A stretch of 64,000 nucleotides of DNA from Symsagittifera roscoffensis (lineage: Eukaryota > Xenacoelomorpha > Acoela > Convolutidae): contig NW_026971156.1 of the NCBI RefSeq assembly GCF_963678635.1, positions 20,094-84,093 on the forward strand. The letters are read 5' to 3'. The notes under the pieces were generated by a model. It was given only the letters and a program-made list of their open reading frames with translations, had not been told where the DNA came from and made no database searches. Made by a program: the position numbers and the translations under genes. Shown one piece after another: positions 1 to 13,100 of this stretch; position 1 is the stretch's first letter; the number at the start of each line of letters is the position of its first letter.

Positions 1-299
1 AGAACAACGAGACTCCCCAACCACACAGGTGCAAATGATGAAAAGTCAGCGGATTAACTATGCGATTCCTCAACAGTAACCGAATTTCCAATATCCATCA
101 CAGGCATATCCGCTTCATAGATCCGCCTCATATATCTTCCAACATTATATATCCCGCAGAGTTCAACAATGTACCCCCAACCCACTATCCGGCAATTCTC
201 CCACCTGCCAAAATGAGACAATGAACTCTGCCCAAAAAAATGAAGTCATCGCCTTCTAATGCCATCTACTGACTAAATAAAAAACTGAATTTTTGTTTT

Positions 300-1400
300 T
301 GTTTTCTTACAAGCCCAAGCTTCATGAAACTTGAAAATCACACTGAAACTGCTTGATTTATCTAGACAACTTTTAAAACCTGAAACTTTTTCTTGATAAA
401 TTTCAAGCTGCTTCCTAGACTGAACCGTTTTGGAAAAATTTATAATTTTTCTCTGCAAGCTACTCAAGCAAGTAATATTCAAAATGATTCAATCATTTTC
501 ATTTAGAGCGAATCAGTTTGCAAAAAATGAACTTTTTCTAAGCAAGCTATGTGATTTATGAAACTTCGAAACAGTTCAAATAATTCCATAAAGGGAGCTA
601 CAGGTAACAATTTCTGCGATTAAACTTTAAAATTTTTCAAAGTAATTCAAATTTCATTTCTTAACACAAGATGTTCAAGCTTTGAAACATTGAAATAGTT
701 CAAGTTTTTTTCAGACCGAATCAAATTGAAAAATTGAAATTTCTTTAGACAAGCTATTCAAGTTAGAAGCTTTAAACAATTTAAATTACTTCCTGAAACC
801 AATCTTAAGCCAAAAAACTCAATATTTTCTCATAAAACTATTCAAACTATGAAACCTTGAAATATTTCAAATAATTTCAAAATTATGTTGATTTCTTATG
901 CAAGCTATTCAAGCTGTGAAACTATTCTATGTTCATTCAGGAATTGACATGGATTGGAAACAATTCAGGTTTTCTATCGAAGCCATTCAAGCGATGAATT
1001 TTCTAAATATTCCAAGTTAATTCATGAATCGAATCAGATCGCCTTATATCAAGTTTTTCTTAAGCAAGCTGTTTTTCTTCAGCAAGTTTTTCAAGTTTTT
1101 TTTGATAGAGCTAATCATTTTGCGAAAAAAAAACAAGTTTTCTAAGCAGGCTATTGTTTCAATAAAATATTTGTGAAAATCAAGTTTTTTTTCTTGGCAC
1201 AAACCGGTATGCGAAAAATTAAAAAAACTTCATAGCAATTTAATCAAGCTGTGAAACTTTGAAATTTATCAAGTAAGTTTATAAACCATATTCGTTCATC
1301 AAAAATTAAAGGTTTTCTCTGAAAAATTTTTAATCTATGAAGATTTAAGTTTCTTCAAGTTATTTGATAGAGAGAAATGGTTTGACAAAATTTTTTTTTT
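300..1400 (+). repeat. Degenerate satellite inside each array unit
   Basis: This part of the unit is built from old, diverged monomers of roughly 80-90 bp around the phrase AAGCAAGCTATTCAAGCTAT followed by GAAAC and a TTTCAAGTTATTTCA-like segment. The same stretch recurs about 2316 and 4627 further on. Small ORFs here are by-products of the repeat and are not genes. The same monomer type reappears at 45.4-46.5 kb, outside the array. Confidence 0.6.
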
Positions 1401-1641
1401 CAAAACCTTGAGGCTCTGCTTTTATTTGATCTGCCTCAGACTGAAATGAATCTGAAAACACAAAAAATTGTACAAGAATTTGGCAGATGAAGTTAAATAG
1501 AGTTCATTTTGTTGAGAAAGATTTGGACTTTTTTCAAAAGAAAATCCAGAATATTTCAGACTTGTTATCCCCTTGAAATTCATACGGAAACTTTTTAGAT
1601 GTGAAATCTTTTCTCAGCGTCAAGGAAAAACTGGCCTCGAT

Positions 1642-2030
1642 CAGGTGCGGATTTAGGGAAGGGGCGGGGGGCGGACGCCTTCCCTCAGGGATTCGACCCC
1701 CTGCCAACCCAAAAGGTCCCCCCTTTGGTACTTTTTAAAAAATCCATTTTTGGCGCCAATATATACTAATTTTTGAGGTGGATCGCTCGCAATAAAAACG
1801 CGATATATTTGTCAAATTTTTCAAAAAGTGCACAAAAACGGCTTTTTTGACCTAACTTTTCAAAAATTTTCCTGCGGCGCACAAAACTTGGCCAAAACAT
1901 AGTCTTTTTACTGCTTTAGGAGAACTTGGACAAACAATTTGGTCGAGCTAAAAAAAAGTCGTCAAAATTTTCAGAGTTTTTGAAAATCCGCCCCCCCCCC
2001 CCCCTCGAGAAAATCCTAGATCCGCCCCTG
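1642..2030. mobile_element. Non-autonomous hAT-type MITE (array unit 1)
   Basis: The termini are CAGGTGCGGATTTAGG and, read inward from the other end, CAGGGGCGGATCTAGG. Both sides are flanked by the 8-bp direct repeat GCCTCGAT (1634-1641 and 2031-2038). An 8-bp target duplication with CAGGGGCGG-type inverted termini is the signature of the hAT superfamily. The 389-bp interior has no transposase ORF and contains a C run, so it would depend on a transposase supplied elsewhere. One terminal base differs from the other copies (T for G). Confidence 0.8.
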
Positions 2031-3958
2031 GCCTCGATGATATCTTTTTTCAGACTTTTTACCGCAAGGCTACTACAGAAAAAAACGCGATCGCCTCAAT
2101 TTTAAAAAAAGTTAAGTTTTAATATCCGCTAAAACACTACCAAACAAAAAGTTGGTTCAACCACTAGCCACTTGATGTTAATGTTTCAGTCTTTCTTCTG
2201 CTGCTGATGAGTTCATTTATGTCATGTGATTTTTCTACCGGTGGTTTCCCAGTGGGTTGGGCACGCGGCAGACTTGGATCTCCTGGATCATTTCCCTCCT
2301 TCTTCTGGGCAATGAGAGAACAACGAGACTCCCCAACCACACAGGTGCAAATGATGAAAAGTCAGCGGATTAACTATGCGATTCCTCAACAGTAACCGAA
2401 TTTCCAATATCCATCACAGGCATATCCGCTTCATAGATCCGCCTCATATATCTTCCATCATTATATATCCCGCAGAGTTCTACAATGTACCCCCAACCCA
2501 CTATCCGGCAATTCTCCCACCTGCCAAAATGAGACAATGAACTCTGCCCAAAAAAATGAAGTCATCGCCTTCTAATGCCATCTACTGACTAAATAAAAAA
2601 CTGAATTTTTGTTTTTGTTTTCTTACAAGCCCAAGCTTCATGAAACTTGAAAATCACACTGAAACTGCTTGATTTATCTAGACAACTTTTAAAACCTGAA
2701 ACTTTTTCTTGATAAATTTCAAGCTGCTTCCTAGACTGAACCGTTTTGGAAAAATTTATAATTTTTCTCTGCAAGCTACTCAAGCAAGTAATATTCAAAA
2801 TGATTCAATCATTTTCATTTAGAGCGAATCAGTTTGCAAAAAATGAACTTTTTCTAAGCAAGCTATGTGATTTATGAAACTTCGAAACAGTTCAAATAAT
2901 TCCATAAAAGGAGCTACAGGTAACAATTTCTGCGATTAAACTTTAAAATTTTTCAAAGTAATTCAAATTTCATTTCTTAACACAAGATGTTCAAGCTTTG
3001 AAACATTGAAATAGTTCAAGTTTTTTTCAGACCGAATCAAATTGAAAAATTGAAATTTCTTTAGACAAGCTATTCAAGTTAGAAGCTTTAAACAATTTAA
3101 ATTACTTCCTGAAACCAATCTTAAGCCAAAAAACTCAATATTTTCTCATAAAACTATTCAAACTATGAAACCTTGAAATATTTCAAATAATTTCAAAATT
3201 ATGTTGATTTCTTATGCAAGCTATTCAAGCTGTGAAACTATTCTATGTTCATTCAGGAATTGACATGGATTGGAAACAATTCAGGTTTTCTATCGAAGCC
3301 ATTCAAGCGATGAATTTTCTAAATATTCCAAGTTAATTCATGAATCGAATCAGATTGCCTTATATCAAGTTTTTCTTAAGCAAGCTGTTTTTCTTCAGCA
3401 AGTTTTTCAAGTTTTTTTTGATAGAGCTAATCATTTTGCGAAAAAAAACAAGTTTTCTAAGCAGGCTATTGTTTCAATAAAATATTTGTGAAAATCAAGT
3501 TTTTTTTCTTGGCACAAACCGGTATGCGAAAAATTAAAAAAACTTCATAGCAATTTAATCAAGCTGTGAAACTTTGAAATTTATCAAGTAAGTTTGTAAA
3601 CCATATTCGTTCATCAAAAATTAAAGGTTTTCTCAGAAAAATTTTTAATCTATGAAGATTTAAGTTTCTTCAAGTTATTTGATAGAGAGAAATGGTTTGA
3701 CAAAATTTTTTTTCTTCAAAACCTTGAGGCTGCTGCTTTTATTTGATCTGCCTCAGACTGAAATGAATCTGAAAACACAAAATATTGTACAAGAATTTGG
3801 CAGATGAAGTTGAATAGAGTTCATCTTGTTGAGAAAGATTTGGATTTTTTTCAAAAAGAGTTCCAGAATAGTTCAGACTTGTTATCTCCTTGAAATTCAT
3901 ACGGAAACTTTTTAGGTGTGAAATCCTTTCTCAGCGTCAAGGAAAAACTGGCCTCGAT

Positions 3959-4342
3959 CAGGGGCGGATTTAGGGAAGGGGCGGGGGGCGGACGCCTTCC
4001 CTCAGGGATTCGACCCCCTGCCAACCCAAAGGGTCCCCCCTTTGGTACTTTTTAAAAAATCCATTTTTGGCGCCAATATATACTAATTTTTGAGGTGAAG
4101 CGCTCGCAATAAAAACGCGATATTTTTGTCAAAATTTTTCAAAAAGTGCACAAAAACGGCTTTTTTGACCTAATTTTTCAAAAATTTGTCTGCGGCGTAG
4201 AAAATTTGGCCAAAACAGAGTCTTTTTACTGCTTTAGGAGAGCTTGGAAAAACAATTTGGTCGAGCTAAAAAAAAAGTCGTCAAGTTTTCAGAGTTTTTT
4301 GAAAATACGCCCCCCCTCGAGAAAATCCTAGATCCGCCCCTG
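3959..4342. mobile_element. Non-autonomous hAT-type MITE (array unit 2)
   Basis: 384 bp with termini CAGGGGCGGATTTAGG and CAGGGGCGGATCTAGG in inverted orientation, inside the 8-bp duplication GCCTCGAT (3951-3958, 4343-4350). It sits at the same place in the unit as the copies at 1642 and 6270. It therefore inserted once, before the array expanded. Confidence 0.85.
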
Positions 4343-6269
4343 GCCTCGATTATATCTTTTTCAGATTTTTTACCGCAAGACTACTACAGAAAAAAACGCG
4401 ATCGCCTCAATTTTAAAAAAAGTTAAGTTTCAATATCCGCTAAAACACTACCAAACAAAAAGTTGGTTCAACCACTAGCCACTTGATGTTAATGTTTCAG
4501 TCTTTCTTCTGCTGCTGATGAGTTCATTTATGTCATGTGATTTTTCTACCGGTGGTTTCCCAGTGGGTTGGGCACGCGGCAGACTTGGATCTCCTGGATC
4601 ATTTCCCTCCTTCTTCTGGGCAATGAGAGAACAACGAGACTCCCCAACCACACAGGTGCAAATGATGAAAAGTCAGCGGATTAACTATGCGATTCCTCAA
4701 CAGTAACCGAATTTCCAATATCCATCACAGGCATATCCGCTTCATAGATCCGCCTCATATATCTTCCAACATTATATATCCCGCAGAGTTCTACAATGTA
4801 CCCCCAACCCACTATCCGGCAATTCTCCCACCTGCCAAAATGAGACAATGAACTCTGCCCAAAAAAATGAAGTCATCGCCTTCTAATGCCATCTACTGAC
4901 TAAATAAAAAACTGAATTTTTGTTTTTGTTTTCTTACAAGCCCAAGCTTCATGAAACTTGAAAATCACACTGAAACTGCTTGATTTATCTAGACAACTTT
5001 TAAAACCTGAAACTTTTTCTTGATAAATTTCAAGCTGCTTCCTAGACTGAACCGTTTTGGAAAAATTTATAATTTTTCTCTGCAAGCTACTCAAGCAAGT
5101 AATATTCAAAATGATTCAATCATTTTCATTTAGAGCGAATCAGTTTGCAAAAAATGAACTTTTTCTAAGCAAGCTATGTGATTTATGAAACTTCGAAACA
5201 GTTCAAATAATTCCATAAAAGGAGCTACAGGTAACAATTTCTGCGATTAAACTTTAAAATTTTTCAAAGTAATTCAAATTTCATTTCTTAACACAAGATG
5301 TTCAAGCTTTGAAACATTGAAATAGTTCAAGTTTTTTTCAGACCGAATCAAATTGAAAAATTGAAATTTCTTTAGACAAGCTATTCAAGTTAGAAGCTTT
5401 AAACAATTTAAATTACTTCCTGAAACCAATCTTAAGCCAAAAAACTCAATATTTTCTCATAAAACTATTCAAACTATGAAACCTTGAAATATTTCAAATA
5501 ATTTCAAAATTATGTTGATTTCTTATGCAAGCTATTCAAGCTGTGAAACTATTCTATGTTCATTCAGGAATTGACATGGATTGGAAACAATTCAGGTTTT
5601 CTATCGAAGCCATTCAAGCGATGAATTTTCTAAATATTCCAAGTTAATTCATGAATCGAATCAGATTGCCTTATATCAAGTTTTTCTTAAGCAAGCTGTT
5701 TTTCTTCAGCAAGTTTTTCAAGTTTTTTTTGATAGAGCTAATCATTTTGCGAAAAAAAACAAGTTTTCTAAGCAGGCTATTGTTTCAATAAAATATTTGT
5801 GAAAATCAAGTTTTTTTTCTTGGCACAAACCGGTATGCGAAAAATTAAAAAAACTTCATAGCAATTTAATCAAGCTGTGAAACTTTGAAATTTATCAAGT
5901 AAGTTTGTAAACCATATTCGTTCATCAAAAATTAAAGGTTTTCTCAGAAAAATTTTTAATCTATGAAGATTTAAGTTTCTTCAAGTTATTTGATAGAGAG
6001 AAATGGTTTGACAAAATTTTTTTTCTTCAAAACCTTGAGGCTGCTGCTTTTATTTGATCTGCCTCAGACTGAAATGAATCTGAAAACACAAAATATTGTA
6101 CAAGAATTTGGCAGATGAAGTTGAATAGAGTTCATCTTGTTGAGAAAGATTTGGATTTTTTTCAAAAAGAGTTCCAGAATAGTTCAGACTTGTTATCTCC
6201 TTGAAATTCATACGGAAACTTTTTAGGTGTGAAATCCTTTCTCAGCGTCAAGGAAAAACTGGCCTCGAT

Positions 6270-6653
6270 CAGGGGCGGATTTAGGGAAGGGGCGGGGGGC
6301 GGACGCCTTCCCTCAGGGATTCGACCCCCTGCCGACCCAAAGGGTCCCCCCTTTGGTACTTTTTAAAAAATCCATTTTTGGCGCCAATATATACTAATTT
6401 TTGAGGTGAAGCGCTCGCAATAAAAACGCGATATTTTTGTCAAAATTTTTCAAAAAGTGCACAAAAACGGCTTTTTTGACCTAATTTTTCAAAAATTTGT
6501 CTGCGGCGTAGAAAATTTGGCCAAAACAGAGTCTTTTTACTGCTTTAGGAGAGCTTGGAAAAACAATTTGGTCGAGCTAAAAAAAAAGTCGTCAAGTTTT
6601 CAGAGTTTTTTGAAAATACGCCCCCCCTCGAGAAAATCCTAGATCCGCCCCTG
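6270..6653. mobile_element. Non-autonomous hAT-type MITE (array unit 3)
   Basis: Same termini, length (384 bp) and GCCTCGAT target duplication as the unit 2 copy, exactly 2311 bp downstream. It differs from the unit 2 copy by very few bases. Confidence 0.85.
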
Positions 6654-6785
6654 GCCTCGATTATATCTTTTTCAGATTTTTTACCGCAAGACTACTACAG
6701 AAAAAAACGCGATCGCCTCAATTTTAAAAAAAGTTAAGTTTCAATATCCGCTAAAACACTACCAAACAAAAAGTTGGTTCAACCA

Positions 6786-7043
6786 CTAGCCACTTGATGT
6801 TAATGTTTCAGTCTTTCTTCTGCTGCTGATGAGTTCATTTATGTCATGTGATTTTTCTACCGGTGGTTTCCCAGTGGGTTGGGCACGGGGCTGACTTGGA
6901 TCTCCTGGATCATTTCCCTCCTTCTTCTGGGCAATGAGAGAACAACGAGACTCCCCAACCACAAATGAGTTAAAACACAGGTGCAGTTGATGAAAAATTA
7001 GCATATGAACTATACGATTCCTCAACACCAATCGAATTTCCAA
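6786..7043 (-). pseudogene. Possible exon remnant repeated in every array unit
   Basis: On the minus strand an open frame ends in TAG at 6786 after a hydrophilic stretch of normal protein-like composition (short motifs SLIAQKKEGNDPGD and DINELISSRRK). The corresponding frame is open in the other units too, with only a Gln/Leu change. The segment is richer in GC than its surroundings. It could be the last exon of a host gene caught in the repeat unit. It could equally be chance, because I do not recognise a family and see no convincing splice acceptor. Confidence 0.15.
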
Positions 7044-7387
7044 TATCCATCACAGGCAAATCCGCCTCATAGATCCGCCTCATATATCCGCCAACAATAT
7101 ATATCCCGCAGAATTCTACAATGTACCCCCAACCCACTATCCGGCAAATCTCCCACCTGCCAAAATGAAACCATGAACTCTGCCCAAAAAAATGAAGTCA
7201 TCGCCTTCTAATGCCATCTACTGACTAACTAAAAAACTGAATACTCGTTTTTGTTTTCTTACAAGCCCAAGCTTCATAAAACTTGAAAATCACACTGAAA
7301 TTGCTTGATTTATCTAGACAACTTTTAAAACCTGAAGCTTTTTTTGACTGCAAATTTAACGCTTTTTAAATGTGCGTGCATGCAAGT

Positions 7388-7450
7388 AAGACTGCTCGTA
7401 TATCAAGGCAATGCCCAGAATGTTCCGACTGCCCCTTTACTAGTCTCGAA
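7388..7450 (-). repeat. Fragment of the hairpin-ended dispersed repeat
   Basis: Contains the terminal phrase AAGACTGCTCGTAT, then a damaged GGGC..GCCC hairpin and GTTCCGACTGCC. This is one end of the repeat family described at 7770-8257. The rest of the copy is not recognisable. Confidence 0.5.
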
Positions 7451-7769
7451 TAATTTTGATCAAAACATTTTTTTAATAACTACCCTATAACTATCAGTTT
7501 TATAATGCCAATACCTAACTCCAGTGCTAACATTTGATTATAGTTGATATAGCCATTTATTGTTGGTCTAATTTTAATTTGGAATGATTATGAGTGCGGA
7601 TAGTTTACCACACAAAAATAATTCACGTATTGAAACTATCAAGGTATTGATTGAGCACAGTTTCCATCCGCATTTTAATCTAATGCAGGCACACAAGATC
7701 CAAAGACTTCGGGATTGGTACCAATATCCTGTCAACCTTTGTAGAATCGGACTGAATTAAAAAAAAATA

Positions 7770-8257
7770 AACAAGACTGCTTGTATCAGGGCAAAGCCCT
7801 GGATGTTCCGACCGACTGCCTTTTGAGGTTTATGAAGCAGTAATAACATTAAACATCATCCCCCCATACGCCATATAAAATACAAAAGTATAGATTTGGC
7901 TCCTTGTAACAACTCAATTATAGCAAATAAGCTTCTTTCAACCAATTTGGAACAATTTCTACGATGGATTAGCTCTCCGCTTACGCGTTAATAGCGCGAA
8001 ATATATCGCGCTTTAATTGTCCCAAATTGTCCCAAATTGGCCAAAATGCCAATCTTTACACCACCGTAAGCCACCAAAAAATGATCACAGGTGAAATATC
8101 ATTTCAATTTTGAGCTCAGGACAACAATAACTTTCGAAAGATTAGAAAAAATTCCGTCAAAAATGGCTAGTTAAAAAGTCGAAATTTGTCTGAAGACAAA
8201 AAAACGCACCACGAGCACAAATATTCCGTTACTTTCGTATCGAAGGTCGGAACAACA
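7770..8257 (-). repeat. Hairpin-ended dispersed repeat, copy A
   Basis: One end is ACAAGACTGC..CAGGGC-AAA-GCCCTG..GTTCCGAC. The other is CCGTTACTTTCGTATCGAAGG..TCGGAACAA. The family has a short hairpin near each end and GTCGGAACA in inverted orientation at the two termini, as well as an internal dyad around GCGCGAAATATATCGCGC. Here the copy is reversed relative to the one at 36,764. No protein is encoded, so it is a non-autonomous element of unknown class. Confidence 0.65.
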
Positions 8258-8899
8258 AACACCCCAGGCATATATATTCTTCACTTTCAAAATCGGAACA
8301 AAAAGCAAGTCAACGCAAAGTCAACAACCTCGACTCAAATACTTTTGCTAAGTTGTTTAGTTTGCTGGAAAATTTCGTAAGAAACTGCAAAGTTGCTTTT
8401 TTTAGTTGCATATTGCCCAAACCGAGATCCGCAACTAAGCTTGGGACTTTGTCGGTCACGGAAATAACATCGGCGCGACCGACAACGTTGAAAATTTATT
8501 TGTGGACCTCGATCTGGGCAGTATGCAGTTTAAAAAAACAATTTCAAAGGTCGCAAAGGTTGAAATGGTCAAAACATATGTCGCAGACTGAGTCTGGAAT
8601 TAATGTATCTCGGTCGCGATGGCCGAAAAATTAGTCGCGGCGTGGTAAACAAAGTAGTCACGGCATGGTCAAAAATATAGTTGAGACGTGACAAATGGTT
8701 GGCATATATTGTTTTTTTTTTAACTCTTCTAAACTAGAGTAACGTTATTTAAATCTGGTGTAACTCGAATGATGCAAAAAACTTACAAGCGGGATGCCAA
8801 TAGACGTATTTGATATATGTTTTCAATACACTTTACACAGGTTTTTTTTTCATATGCTTTGTCAATTGTTCAACTACAAAACTTTATAGACATCAAAGT

Positions 8900-9452
8900 G
8901 CAGTCGGAACATTCAGGGCCTCAGCTGGCTATTTAGCAGACTTGTTGTTCCGACTTTCGATACGAAAGTAACGGAATAGTTGTGCTCGGGGGGTTTTTTG
9001 TTCTTCAGACAAATTTTGTCTTTTTAACTATCAATTTTTGACGGAAAATTTTTAAATCATACAAAGGTATTGTTGTCCTGAGCTTGAATTTGAAAAAATA
9101 TTTCACCTGTGATCATTTTTCGGAAAGTTATGGCGGCTTAAAGATTACCATTTTGGGCAATTTGGGACAATTAACGCGCGATATATTTCGCCAAATTACA
9201 AAGTAGAGAAAAATTTAAAATATGAAGCTTATATGCCATAATTGGTTTGTTAATAAAAGCTAAATTTATCACTCTCTACTTAAAATGGCGTGTGTCGGGA
9301 TGTTTTTTTTAATAAAAACCAAATTAAAAACCAAATATTTTTTTTTATTTTAATTTCATTTAACATTTAAAATTTTACGTCATTACTGCTCAATAGACCT
9401 TCAAAGGCAGTCGGAACATTCAGGGCTTCGCCCTGATACAAGCAGTTTTGCT
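8900..9452 (+). repeat. Hairpin-ended dispersed repeat, copy B with a tail-to-head junction
   Basis: A 3' end fragment (GTCGGAACATTCAGGGC.., 8900-8943) runs directly into a complete 5' end (TGTTCCGACTTTCG..CGAAAGT, 8944). The copy then extends to CAGGGCTTCGCCCTG and CAAGCAG near 9452. Internal landmarks match the copy at 36,764, including CTGAGCTTGAATTTG and CCTGTGATCATTTTTCG. The tail-to-head arrangement suggests tandem or circular intermediates, or insertion next to an older copy. Confidence 0.65.
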
Positions 9453-9910
9453 GTTAATTTCGTTAAAATTCATACACATGTAAAGTTAAGCAATTTAGAC
9501 TCAAACTGCCCAATGTAGCTAAATGGCAGTTTTGCAGATATGATTTTTAGAAACTGCTTTCAAGAGTTGCAGATATATAGGTTAGTTTGAAAATGCTTTT
9601 TGGTGGTGCTTTTTAAATTGCTAATGGACAACCGGCTTTAGTACAACTGAATTTTTGATCATACTTTTCCTCACAAATCATTTCAGAGGCTTCTCATATC
9701 ACATTTGCTGTTATCAGTTGAAGCGTTAAGAGTAATTGCTTTCCAAGTTCCACAGTAGGCTCACAAGTTCCGATCTGAGGCCGAGGACTTATTTTGCGAC
9801 CATCGGGAACCAAAATGGGTGTGATGCGACTATCGCAATGCAAAATGTATATGCAGCGACTTTGTGCGACACAGTGGTCTCGCAATTTGAAGCAAATCAC
9901 AGACAAAACC

Positions 9911-10156
9911 AACAAGACTGCTCGCATCAGGGCGAAGCTTTGAATGTTCCGACTGCTTTTAAATTTTATGGAACTTTACGAAAAATTATCACAAGTAACA
10001 TATCTTTTCAAATTTGAGCTCAGGACAACAATACCTTTCGAAAGATATAAAATAATTCAGTCAAAAATGGCTAGTTAAAAATTTAAAATTTGTCTGAAGA
10101 AAAAAAACCACCACGAGCACAAATACTCCGTTACTTTCGTATCGGAAGTCGGAACA
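9911..10156 (-). repeat. Hairpin-ended dispersed repeat, internally deleted copy C
   Basis: Both ends are present (AACAAGACTGCTCGCATCAG at 9911 and ATCGGAAGTCGGAACAA near 10,156), but the copy is only about 245 bp. The middle part with the GCGCGATATATTTCGCG dyad is missing. Confidence 0.65.
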
Positions 10157-13100
10157 AAAATTGCGACATTGTGCGTCATTATTTTTGGACCTAGGCCGAC
10201 GACTAAAAAGTTTCTACGCGAGTTAGCGTTACCCAAAAAAAAATGCAACTTTGCCTGAACAGAAACTCTGCCAGCCCGCAATGAAGCAGCCAAGAACTCA
10301 AAAGATATATGTTGCAAATATTAGCAGATCTATTGGGATTTTCTTGACATATTTTAAGAGAGTTCGAACAACCCATTTTTAGCTACATAGCTACAACTTC
10401 CGCAATTTTTCGTTCAGTAAACTGCGGGGTAAGTTTGACGGTGGGTAGGGGGATTGGATACTTTACTCAACGTAAACTGGGGATGAGGAACTAGGGGAGT
10501 GATCTGCGGAAGGGAAACTGTTTGGGGGTAAACTAGTGAAGGGGCCTTTATTTTATGAAAGTAAAACGCAGCAACTGCACTAAACATAATTAAGATAATT
10601 TAAAAAAATTTAGCAAATTTCATCAATAACTTCGGGAGAAATCCTTAATAATCGAATTTAATGGGCTAATTTGATATAAAAATATCAGGATTAGAATCAA
10701 TTTTAAATCAATTATAATCAATTTTATTTTAAGATTGATGAAAATGACCATCAAAAACCAAGTTAGTCGACTATGATCCGTTTAAATCCAATGTGGGATG
10801 CCATGAGTCTGCTCAACTGTTCGTTTTGAAATTCACAGCCGCGAACAAACCTGCACTGTAAAATCTTCTTAAATTGAATTGAGGCAACCATTTCCGCCGT
10901 TTGAAATACTTTCTCTATCCTTAAACAAAACGTAAAGTTTTTTTTTCAAAATAGTTTCCACTTAGTGCGTGGGCACTTATTGCAAGGCTACAAAACATAC
11001 GTCTAGCTATGGCTGAGTTTATAAGTGAGTGTTAATGAAGTTTTTACCCAGAGAAAACAAAACAACGTAACAAGCAATCTTTGTTTCTTAAGCAAAAGTT
11101 TGTTTATTAAAACTTTTGTTAAAACTCGCCAATGTAGCAATGAAGCCAGTGATAGTTAGATCACCGCTACAACGCTATCTTTCATCTCTCACACAACAAC
11201 TAGACAAAAGTTCACTTAAAAAACAATTTCTCTTTCGAAAAGAGAGAAAGTATTTCAAACAACAAGAATCGTCCATTAGTGATATTGAAGCTGACCTTGT
11301 TGTTACAACTACGGTTGCAATCGTCGTCCAGTCTGGTGCACTTTCCGAAAGTGCAATTTATGCAGTTACTCTTATTTTGAGAGGTTCCCAAGCTTATAAT
11401 CCCACGTCTTTCAACCCGCTTTCTCAACAACCTCACAAAAAATCAGAATTTGATAACCACTTAATAAACTTAACCCATTTTTAATACTAAGTGTTAGAAT
11501 CAAAGTGAAATTGAGTTGAAATGGATTCGGAACCATAGCATTGATTAACATTAATGCATTTATCGAAAAGATTATATAACGAGATAAAAAACACACTGTT
11601 GAATGCTTTTTATACTTGAACAAAAACGGTCTTGCCGATAGTCTAGACTATGATATGAACTTGAAACCTAATCCAAACGGCATAATTCAGGTAACCAAAA
11701 AAGATTAAATTTTTTCCAAACAAAATATTCCGAACAAAGAAAGCCTAATTATCTGAATTTAAATTAAAAAAATGAATTGTAAACTCATTGTGTCAATAAG
11801 TTTAATTCAGCGTTTTCTTTTTCAAACACATCAATGTTTTCAAAGTATAACTGATTTATTTTTTTATTCATCTGACTGTTGTCAGTTTTGTCGAATTGTT
11901 GACAGGTCTAACGTAAAGTCTGAGGGGTTCGCCATCCCCTAGTTTGAAGATAGCGTCCAAAAATAGGGACATTTGCTCTGAGATTAAAAAACAATGCAAG
12001 TTGTTACGTCTCCGGGAAACAGAAAAAAAATTATAAACAGAACTTCAATTCAAAATATGTACACTAACAAATAAAGCAACCTTTAGCTTAAGTTCGCCAT
12101 AGCGCAAGATAAATGCATATCAATTTTTTTATTTGTAATCTAGCATACTATTCTGCACGTTTTTGTTAAGATTCAGGTATTTTTTCTTTGTAAACTGGAG
12201 GCTCACTCAATGTGCTTAAGAATTTGAATTTTTGAACAAAAGCGTTTTTTGCAGAGCTTTTACTTTCCATTGTAATTTGTATACACAGGCTGGTGCTTTA
12301 GTTTTTCTCGCCATGCGCAAAATAATGTCTGATTTTTGATTTCGTATGAACCATAGAAGAAATTATTGAAGTGAACCTGTTATCAGGTTGGTAACCCCAA
12401 AAAAGAAATAAAGATTCCAGTTCAATAACGTTTACTAATCGCAAGCGTAAAATCAAAATAATGTCTGGAATCATGTTCAATTTGCAGAAAAAGCAACCGA
12501 TGGCGATTAAAACTAATTTAGGAAATAATTAACAAGCAAAAACTGAGCCAAAAAACTGTGAACTATTTCACGTCGAGCCGAAAGTAACAATGCGGTCATG
12601 AAAAATTTGGAACTAACAATTCTACTTGAAAAATGAAGCAATTGTGTAACCCGGAATGAAGCATAGAAAAACGTCAAAAAACCGATTAAAAAAGCCGAGA
12701 TCAATTAAGCAACCTAAAGTAATAAATCGCAAAAAAACAGCAAAATTTACGAAATCAAGTATAGTAAAAAAAACAAATTGCAGGAGTAAACCAAAACACT
12801 AGAAGCATGAGTTGCGTGAGACAAAAAAGTTGTCTGGAAGCATGTTCTGTTTGCGGAAAACAGATTCGATTGAAACTATTGAAAGTTTGACAAAAACCGC
12901 ATGCGGCATTTGAGCTGACAAAACTTAAATATTTTTCTGTAGAACCGAAAAAAAAATTGTTGCCTTAAAAAACTTCGAATTTTGCCTTCTTTTTAGAAAA
13001 TTTTATCCTTATGTGCAATCCGAAGCAGAGCATACAACTCCAAATTAGGTCACTAAGCCCATAAATTCTAAGCCGAAATCATTCAAGCCGATTGAAGATT

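Larger units (their letters stand above)
1..7343. repeat. Tandem array of ~2.31-kb units (three plus a diverged partial)
   Basis: The same sequence recurs with an offset of 2316 (unit 1 to 2) and 2311 (units 2 to 3 and 3 to 4). Unit starts can be placed at 1 (already inside a unit), 2317, 4628 and 6939. Units 2 and 3 are almost identical; unit 1 differs mainly in homopolymer lengths and scattered substitutions. The fourth copy matches to about 6960. It then becomes clearly diverged, with a 16-nt insertion and many substitutions, and stops matching near 7343. That is what one expects at the edge of an array that grew by unequal exchange from a single flanking copy. The array continues to the left of the window. 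Confidence 0.95.

Noticed and set aside
954..5802. Repeated 60-85-aa ORFs in the left array
   Set aside because: They recur only because the DNA is tandemly repeated. The 73-aa frame is shortened in unit 1 by a homopolymer change, showing no selection on it.
11116..11484. 122-aa ORF as a gene
   Set aside because: TTG start, no motif, strong overlap with an open minus-strand frame, chance-like composition.
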